DNA from: Cryptomeria japonica | Taxonomy: Eukaryota > Streptophyta > Pinopsida > Cupressales > Cupressaceae | Direction: 5' to 3' | Assembly (NCBI RefSeq): GCF_030272615.1 | Contig: NC_081414.1 | Coordinates: 232,067,733 to 232,131,732 of the forward strand | Length of the DNA: 64,000 nucleotides | Shown here: positions 56,347 through 64,000 of the stretch, piece by piece | How positions within the stretch are numbered: the stretch's first letter is position 1 | Layout: the number at the start of each line of letters is the position of its first letter | Notes under the pieces: generated by a model | The model's database searches: none | Seen by the model: only the letters and a program-made list of their open reading frames with translations | What the model was told of the DNA's origin: nothing | Translations under genes and position numbers: made by a program

Positions 56347-59092
56347 ATGCCGATTCCGATCATCGAGCACAGATTTGAGCGAGTCTGACGGTTCCAGTGC
56401 CCAGCCGACTACGGACCAGCAGTACGCAAATTCGAAAACTTACTTTTTATGCATTTTTGATAGGTTTTTAGCTGAGTCCAAGTCAAGTCGGAGCAAGAGC
56501 GCTGGAACTATGGTTTTAGCGCTTTTGCTCCATGAATTAGCGCTATTGTGCCGCAATAGCGCTATTGGGGTCTGGTTTGAGCGCTTTTGTATTCATTAGC
56601 ACTAATGTATGCAAGTTTTAGCGCTCTTTACCAAGTAGCACTATAGTAGGGTTAATTGAGCGCTATTGATGTGTAATAGCGCTATTGTATAGCGGGTTTA
56701 GTGCTTTTGTTTTTGTAGCGCTTTTGTAGAGCTTTTTGAGCGTTGTTGATAGGGTTGTAGCGCTATTGTGGAAAACTAGCGCTTTTGTAGATAAAATAAC
56801 ACTTTTGCCTTAGGATAATGAGATGCCCCAGTTTTGGACAAAATAAATCTCCTGATGCTTAATGATTGATGGATGGCGAGGTGAAGTGGGAGTTGTTTTG
56901 AACCATAGCAGCCCGATGAGACTTAGGTCATTTGTTAGGATAAATGCCTGTTGAAGTCTAGGCGGCCATGATTGCTTACCTGTTGAGACCCAAAGATACT
57001 TGATCAAAGTATCTGATGATAGTCTAGGTTTAAACTTAAGAAAGTTTGAAAACAAAACAACTGATAGTGATTGATGAATGTCTATGTGCAGGAGGATCTG
57101 TGCATGTTGCAGTTACGCGAGCGCCATCCTGCGACACAGGGGTTGCGAGACCGGTTGACGCAGATAGAGATTGATTGTATAGCAGCGACTGGGTTGTACG
57201 AGGTGATGCACATGCCCGTGATTCAGATGAATCACGGCCTGATTACAGCCTTGGCAGAGCGATGACACAGTGAGACGTGCATGTTTCATCTAGCCCAGGG
57301 AGAGATGACGGTGACCTTGGAGGACGTGTGGCGTATCCTTCGGATTCTGATTTGGGGGGAGCTGGTGACATACAATAGATCCTGGGGGACGGTGTCATGT
57401 CAGAGGATTTTTGATGATGATGTATACATTGATGATGGCTCGATCGCATGGGAGGATATAGCGGCACTATATGAGCCCCTTCCAGCAGTGTTGTCAGGGA
57501 TCGTGGGAGGACTTCTGTGTCCAGACAGGCGGTCACATGGATTGGCAGTGGGATGGGGATGAGTTATAGAGATGATGATGACTGAGGGGACCTGATTTGC
57601 CTGGAGGCCGTGCGTGTTAGCGCACATGTATCAGGAGCTACACAAGGTAGTGTACCGGGGGAGGGGTTCTCTTGCAGTGGGCATGACGCTGCTACATGTG
57701 TGGGCATGGGAGCACCTACCAGTGACTCGACCGGTGAGTCTCAGATTCTGAGCCGTGGACCAGCCATACATGTTTATGTACAGTGGCATGATGAGTCAGC
57801 CCCACTTGGGGAAGTTAGAGTGGTGGCGGCGAGCATTGGATGACTTGGATGCAGTGATCTGGCGGCCATACTTGGAGTGTGAGCCATGGGAGGATGATGC
57901 GGAGGCACTACCTTATGTCTTCATGACCCGATTCCTCATTGGGAGGATCTCTTATCATGTGGAGAGACAGGTGCCGGGATGAGTGATGAGGCAGTTCGGA
58001 TGGCAGCAGGGACTACCTAGCGGATCAGGGGAGTATGCACGAGTGATTTGGGAGCTGTATGCATGGGGTCCAGTGCTACCGTATGATCAGGCACTGGCAG
58101 AGTTTTGGACATTGCAAGTGAGGCCATGGGACCTACGACCGAGAGTCGTTGATGCAGGGGTGACAACAGAGTATACACAGTATCGGGTGGCACACCCGAT
58201 CCTACGAATATCAGACCCGGCAGAGCCGATCCCATTGTTTGAGGATGAGAGAGGACGGGGACGAGGGCGAAGAGCAGGAGGTCGAGGAGGAGGTGGTGGA
58301 GGAGGAGGAGATGGAGGAGGAGGTGGAGGTGGAGGAGGAGGAGGAGGGGGAGGTGGTGGTGGAGGAGGTTTAGGGATGCCGAGGCAGCGGAGAGGGAGAG
58401 GTGGACTACCTCTTCAGATATCACAGGGACCTTTGATGCATGGAGGAGTGCAGCTGAGTGGGAGGGGGATGGAGAGAGAGATCCCGATGGATATAGGTGC
58501 AGGAGAGGGTGGTGCAGGGGAGGGACCTACTGGAGGGGGTGATACAGGTGCGACAGCCATGGACACGGGAGAGGGAGCTACTAGGGATTTGCAGGATCAT
58601 ATGATAGGTTATTTGCAGACTTGGGTAGAGAGATTAGAGGAGGAGGTAGCAGCTAGGGATGTGCAGCTATTTGCACGTGAGGCAGAGCTGACAGTGGTGC
58701 TGCAGGAGAGAGATACTGCGGTGGAGAGATTGGCGGAGCTGTAGGAGAGAGTGCGGATTGGAGCACAGGGGCCTTCAGGGGAGATTATGAGGGAGATGCG
58801 GCGAGCTCAGGCGGAGATAGAGTACTGGCGGGGGTTATATGAGCAGGTGGTACCGGTTAGCCAGCGAGCTCTCAGCTACTCACAGATGCAGCAGGCCAGA
58901 TCCGAGCGATCACAGAGGATGCAGAGCAGTGGGGGTGTGATGGGTCCTCTTTGGCAGGAGAGATCAGGGGATGCAGGAGGGAGTGGGGGTTCGATGAGGC
59001 CTCCATGGAGAGATGGATCAGGTGGTGCAGGTACCAGTGGTGGAGCAAGTAGAGGTGGTGGTGGTACAGCATCTGGCCAGAGCGGCATTTGA
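56347..59092 (+). pseudogene. Plant mobile domain (PMD) gene, copy 2, antisense in the inner Tat element; two exons
   Basis: Exon 1 56347-56421 (25 codons, MPIPIIEHRFER..., same length as copy 1), intron 56422-57091, exon 2 57092-59092 in one frame throughout. PMD core: MFHLAQGEMTVTLEDVW (57281), YEPLPAVLSGIVGG, PHLGKLEWWRRALDDLDAV, YVFMTRFLIGR. Then a Gly-rich linker with RGRGRR/RGG motifs (58240-58420), an acidic/Gly spacer, and a coiled coil (58600-58860: VERLEEEVAARDVQLFAREA). The tail ends SGQSGI, matching copy 1. Seven stops (56386, 57263, 57560, 57593, 57749, 57980, 58742), six of which fit CGA-to-TGA, CAG-to-TAG or TGG-to-stop changes. No frameshift: a younger, nearly complete copy of about 690 codons. 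Confidence 0.87.
56422..57091 (+). other. Intron of PMD copy 2 with AGCGCT array and 3' hairpin
   Basis: GT...AG intron of 670 bp. Eleven exact AGCGCT hexamers, mostly in TAGCGCTATTG or TAGCGCTTTTG, within about 56496-56790. The hairpin (56994-57014) is identical to copy 1. It is followed by AAACTTAAGAAAGTTT, another inverted repeat, and a CAG acceptor. Confidence 0.85.
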
Positions 59093-61259
59093 GAGAGCAT
59101 TTTTGCATATATGTATTGTATCTTTGTCTATTTATGGACTATATCTTGGATGGCTCTTGGTAGCCGATTTTGTAGACTTCATTGTACTCTGATTTATGAG
59201 ATGATATATATGAGGAGATCCCATATTGTGATGATATGCATGTGATTATGTATGGATTTTTATGCATGATGATGATTTATTGCTTAGATGTATATGTGTA
59301 CATGTATGCATTCGATGAGATGTTTCTTTTATGCATGTTTTTATGATGATTTATGATGTGAGATACTGACATATGAATGCAGGTTTATATGTGTATGATT
59401 TGTTTTTGATTTTTGATGTAATGCTTTATGTATGGAATGCCATGATGATATATGCTTATGCTTTGATGTATGAACATGATTTATGGTGTTTCCTATTGCG
59501 ATGTAATGATAAGATAATGTTAATGCAATGGTCAAATGAATGATGTTATGTATGAGTATGCATCTAGATGTTTTAAATGAATGTAATATGGATAAACAAA
59601 ATGTAAAGTGCAAATGTTTATATGATAATGTGTTTTTAAATGATTGCATCCGGATAAACAAAATGTAAAGGACAAATGTTTATATGATGATGTGTAGAAT
59701 GAATGTATTTGTATAATGGATATATAATATGAACCAATGTTTGTTGGAAACAAATGGATTTTATGATTCTAAATGCTTTTAAATATGTTTGTAAGGACAA
59801 ATGATAATGGGATGATACTATAACTAATGGGTATAATAACTGCACCTTAATGTAATGATAATGAATGCAATGTGAATGAATCTTACAATGAGCATAATAA
59901 GATACTTAGTAATGAATGAATGCACCTTTTAACTATAAAGAAATGTATGCAAATGATAAATGATGAAAAGATAATAAAATGATAATGGATAATTTACACT
60001 AGATGAAATGCTTAGTAAATGATTTAAAACAACCAAAGACAATTTGATCCCATGAATGAATCTAATTATTTATGATTGATGCAATGATGCAAATGATTTT
60101 AATGAAAACTAATGGCAATAATGAACTATATGCAATGTTTAAGTTTAAAAATGATATGAATGGACGTAATGCAAGATGCATCTAAATGCAATGATGATAT
60201 GACCATGAGGAATGCAAGGTTTTTAAGACTTTGCATGATGCATTGATGAGGTATCAGAGTACTCGGTCGTGATTTGTATCCAAGACCAGTTTTATTGGTC
60301 ATTTTTGCATGTAAAAGCATACATATGAATGAATGAATGGAGGGGTGATATGCAACGGAATGCAATATATAAACAGATGAGATGAAATGACGATCCATAG
60401 TGCTCTATTTTCATCATTGAGCTTTAAAATGTTGGAAGAGAATACAAGCATCTTGACACAATGATTCAAGATGACCTGAGTATTTCTTTCATGGATTTTA
60501 ATATAGCAAGTTAATACAAACGACTATATATAAGGGTCAAGTCGACAAGAGTATTGCTTGCGGAACAGACAAGTATTATCTCCTTTCGTGCATGACTTGG
60601 ATCGTCCTCCTTGATCTTAGGCTGATCAGATCCTGAGACAAGTGCATACCGTACTAAGAAATAAAACCTTTATCCAATTTGGAGGGTGAGGAACCAAAGG
60701 ATGAGCATTGTACCTGTAAACAAACAGTATATACATAAAGAATAAAGAATATGGATCCTTGGTAATGGTTCATGTTCATATGGTCGAGGTATACGCTTTA
60801 GTCAGCAAGCCGTAGTGATCTATGACTGTATTTTTGCCTATGATCACATAGCTTAGTGAACTTCCCACGTAGACACCATTAGTACATGCCCCAAAACCTC
60901 ATCGGAAATAATGTGCAAATGATACAAAATAATGCTGAAAGAGTCCGATACAGATAAACAAACGATTTGTACTCACAAATCAACCAAGTATTTGATAGCT
61001 TAACATAATTTTCTTGTCAAAGAAAACGTCACTTTTGTCTTTGTTTTGATAAGGAAGGATGCATCCTTGTTTAAAGACAGTTTTGGATTGTTGATGTCGA
61101 TTGTTTTGATTGATAAATGGTCATTTTGTGAGTGTTTGTGTCAATGTTTATTTTGTATCTGATCAGATGACTATGTACAAGGTGTTGCCATGTTTTTGTG
61201 TGATTTTTGATGGGTTTTCCGATGTTTTTTTTTTTTTTTGGATTTTGTGAAACAATTTT
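59093..61259. other. Non-coding spacer between the antisense PMD gene and the end of Tat pol
   Basis: AT-rich, with abundant ATGATG text and no coding frame. A local duplication of about 45 bp (59590-59633 and 59652-59696, GGATAAACAAAATGTAAAG) is present. Such long 3' spacers are usual in Tat elements. Confidence 0.6.
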
Positions 61260-61370
61260 GAATGTTTTTGGTATTTTGAGAGTCATTTTTGAATGTTTTT
61301 GGATTTTGCGAGACATTTTTGAATGTTTTTGGATTTTGCGAGACATTTTTGAATGTTTTTGGATTTTTCT
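61260..61370. repeat. 30-bp tandem repeat downstream of Tat pol, about 3.7 copies
   Basis: Units at 61260, 61291, 61321 and 61351 (partial), each GAATGTTTTTGGATTTTG plus a CGAGACATTTTT tail. Degenerate single units recur at about 61222, 61708 and 61740, so the array once covered about 0.5 kb. Confidence 0.92.
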
Positions 61371-61793
61371 GATGATTGCCTGAATGAATAGCGTAATGAT
61401 ATATAAGACAATGTAGAATCCACTTCCATCACTAGGGTAAGGGTATTGCCCCCAGTTTGTAGCCGGACTATGAAAAGGTGGGATGCTAGACGCATGGAGT
61501 ACTTTCTTAATTGCAGATCAAATAACAAGCCATGGTTGGGATGGATGGATGTGTGTATGAATGTGATCGCAACAAGCCTAAAAGATACTAGAGCTATTGC
61601 CTTTACGAGTGGCGCCTGTTTGCCAGGTTTTCACCATCGCACTTACCCAAGGTGCCACCGGAGTGGTTTGTTCACCATTTGGATGCATGATTTTTCTTTA
61701 ATTTTTTGAATGTTTTTGTATTTTCTTCAGGACATTTTCTGAATGTTTTTGGTATTTTTCTGATATGCAGGGGAGCCTGATGCTCTGTACACC

Positions 61794-64000
61794 TTAGGTA
61801 TAAAACCTTTTGAGGTGCATGCTATTGATTGGATCTGCAAGCGGTTCTCCTTCTGGTGTAGCCAACTGATATGCCCCGGACCCGAATACAACAGTGACAA
61901 CATAGGGGCCGAGCCAGTTTGATTCAAACTTGCCTTGATGTTCTCTGTTTGGTTGGTTGCGAGGATTTTCTCGAAGAACAAGATCACCTACCTCAAATGT
62001 ACGAGATCTAACTCGATGATTGTAGCTTCTGCTCATGCGCTGTTGATAGGCTTTGAGGTGATTGTATGTAGCTTGTCGCTTCTCATCTAGTAACTCTAAG
62101 TCCTGCAGACGGGATACTCTGTATGCTTCATCATCGATGAGATTGTGCAATGAAACCTGTAAAGATGGTATCTCGACCTCAATAGGTAAGATAGCTTCGG
62201 CACCATAGACCAATGAATAAGGAGTTGCACCTGTAGGGGTCCGAATGCTAGTTCGATATGCCCATAATGCTGGATTCAATTGAACATGCCAATCACGGCT
62301 GGCATCATTGACTGTCTTCTTTAGGATCCTCAGTATGTTTTTATTGGATGCTTCGGCCTGACCATTGCCTTGTGGGTAATAGGGGGTGGAAAAGCGGTGT
62401 TGGATATGAAATTTCTCACAAAGCTCACGGACATCCTGATTTTTAAAAGGAAGACCGTTATCTGTGACAATGGACATGGGCACACCATACCGGCAGATGA
62501 TGTAGTTGAGGATGAATGAGGTGATTTGCTTGTTGGTGACTTGGGTAAGTGGAACAACTTCGATCCACTTTGTGAAATATTCGGTGGCGGTAATAATGAA
62601 TTTATGGCCATTGGATGAAGATGTGTGAATCTTACCCACAAGGTCAAGGCCCCATTGACAAAAAGGCCATGGTGTTGTGATTGGTTGCAGTTCCTATGCT
62701 GGTGCATGTATCAGGTCGCCGTGAACTTGACTTTTCTTGCATTTCCTGACAAAGTAGTAGGAATCCTTTTCCATAGATGGCCAATAGTATCCAGCTCGCA
62801 TGAGTTTCTTAGCTAGTGACGGACCACTTGAGTGAGTCCCACAAATTCCTTCATGTACTTCTTCCAAAGCCTTTGTTATCTCACCTTGTTCCAGACATCG
62901 AAGGAGAGTACCATCAAGACTGCGTTGGTATAGGGTTTCAGCAATAATGGTATATCGAGCAGTTTGGCGAATGAAGGTTTTTCGTTGGTTATTTGATTGG
63001 TCGGGAGGAAGGGTGTGATCGCGGAGATAGGTGTAGAAATCACCATACCATGGGGATTCAGAACCGACAAGGCGACATATCATTTCGGATTCGGGGATAT
63101 CATAAGCGGGAATCCAAAGCTGTTCTACCAAGAACTCGTAGCGTGTTGAATTTTGTGGAAGATCTAGGAGAGATGCGATGGTAGCCATAGCATCAACAGC
63201 TCGATTTTGATCTCTTGGTATCTGCTCAAAAGTGATAGTAGTAAATGATGTCTTTAGAGTGTCCACCATTTGCTTGTATGGCATGAGTTTATCATCCTTG
63301 GTCTGATACTCATCTGTTGCTTGTCGAATGACCAGTTGGGAATCGCCATATACTTGTAGGTCTTTTAATTTCCATTTTATGGCTAATCTGAGTCCTGTGA
63401 TTAAAGCCTCATACTCTGCTATGTTGTTTGTACATGGAAATGTGAGCCTGTAGGACTTCGGGATGCTATCACCTTGAGGTGTGATAAACAAAATGCCTGC
63501 CCCCGAGCCATGCCTAGTGTATGAACCATCAAAATATAGTTTCCATGGCTGTGCTTCTGTGATCATGAATATCTCTTCATCTGGAAAATTGGAAATGAGA
63601 GGATGATCACCTATGAGTGGTGCATCGGCCAACTGATATGCAATAACTTGACCTTTGATAGCTTTACGGTCCACATACTCAATGTCAAATTCACTTAGAA
63701 TCATCACCCATTTGGCCAAGCGGCCTATCAATGCTGCTTTGCTAAGTAAGTACTTGAGTGGATCAATCTTTGCGATGAGTTGGACCTTGTGCGTCAACAG
63801 ATAGTGCCATAATTTAGTGGCTGCCAAGATTACTGCTAGGCAAGCTCGCTCAATAGGTGTGTAATTGAGTTCATAGCCAACCAGTGTATGAGAGATGTAG
63901 TATACAACACACTCTTTGCCTTCTGCATTATGTTGTGCTAGTAATACACCTAATGCTGTACTTGTTGCTGAGATATAAAGTAACAATGGTCTACTTGGAT
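61794..64000 (-). pseudogene. Tat-lineage Ty3/gypsy pol (partial): RNase H, second archaeal-type RNase H and integrase
   Basis: Minus frame open from the window edge to 62697, one TAG at 62694 (CAG-to-TAG by context), then open to 61794. In order: the gypsy RNase H with its first catalytic Asp lost (LYISATSTALG; usual in this lineage); a second RNase H with its acidic residues (YFDGSY 63545, AEYEAL 63420, YGDSQLV 63350, RAVDAMA 63190); the integrase zinc domain (HEG...H...KCKKS, last Cys replaced by Ser, 62740); the core with WGLDLVG (62655), IVTDNG (62470) and GQAEASN (62350); and the C-terminal WLGPYVV. Two RNase H domains are diagnostic of the Tat lineage. It is the youngest coding region here. 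Gag, protease and reverse transcriptase lie outside the window. Confidence 0.93.

Noticed and set aside
57008-57066. Possible box C/D snoRNA in the PMD intron (TGATGA...CTGA)
   Set aside because: Too short, no terminal stem, and the C box is not conserved in the older copy.
62500-62640. Loss of the first integrase catalytic Asp (TATEYFTKW) in Tat pol
   Set aside because: The catalytic Asp is the one in WGLD a few residues earlier, which is present. TEYFTKW is a different conserved segment.

Overview
This window is plant nuclear DNA made almost entirely of nested, decayed transposable elements. I see no intact host gene, no tRNA or rRNA gene and no CRISPR array. Plant-type LTR retrotransposons with tRNA-Met-complementary primer sites, a TRIM, a hAT transposase, a plant mobile domain (PMD) gene and long AT-rich LTRs point to a seed plant with a large repeat-rich genome. 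A gymnosperm is plausible, but the sequence alone does not prove it.

Layout. 1-1743 is a decayed Ty3/gypsy RNase H-integrase (+). Its 3' untranslated region is interrupted by a nonautonomous LTR element (-, about 1817-5022). 5437-8605 is a second nonautonomous unit (+): a broken Glu-rich coiled-coil ORF and its LTR. 10239-13716 is a broken ORF of an unknown family (-), preceded by an array of about 15 copies of a GGGGTTCC word flanking a TATA box. 14807-16892 holds another ORF remnant with a polypurine tract and AT-rich DNA. 16893-32802 is one Ty1/copia element ('A', +) carrying three insertions: an LTR-like solo element in its 5' LTR, a 333-bp TRIM in gag, and a near-complete Ty1/copia element ('B', -) in its 3' LTR.

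34166-42060 holds a 41-bp tandem repeat, then a nonautonomous element whose broken ORF (37211-40662, -) is homologous to the one at 10239-13716. That ORF is flanked by two arrays of GCGAG/GCGAC words. 42560-45294 is a decayed hAT transposase (-). 45300-50390 is non-coding, with a gypsy LTR edge at 48320, a (CA)20 run and 0.84 kb of nearly pure alternating purine-pyrimidine DNA.

50390-64000 holds two nested members of one Ty3/gypsy Tat-lineage family, identified by two RNase H domains in the pol at the right end. Each carries, antisense to pol and just inside the 3' LTR, a complete gene: TATA box, short exon 1, a 0.67-kb intron, and a PMD exon with a Gly/Arg-rich linker and coiled-coil tail. 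The introns hold an AGCGCT word array and a perfectly conserved hairpin. This captured antisense gene, with its own promoter and intron, is the most interesting system in the window.

Premature stops are mostly explained by C-to-T or G-to-A changes, as expected for silenced, methylated repeats. The Tat pol at the right end is the best preserved, with one nonsense codon in 2.2 kb.
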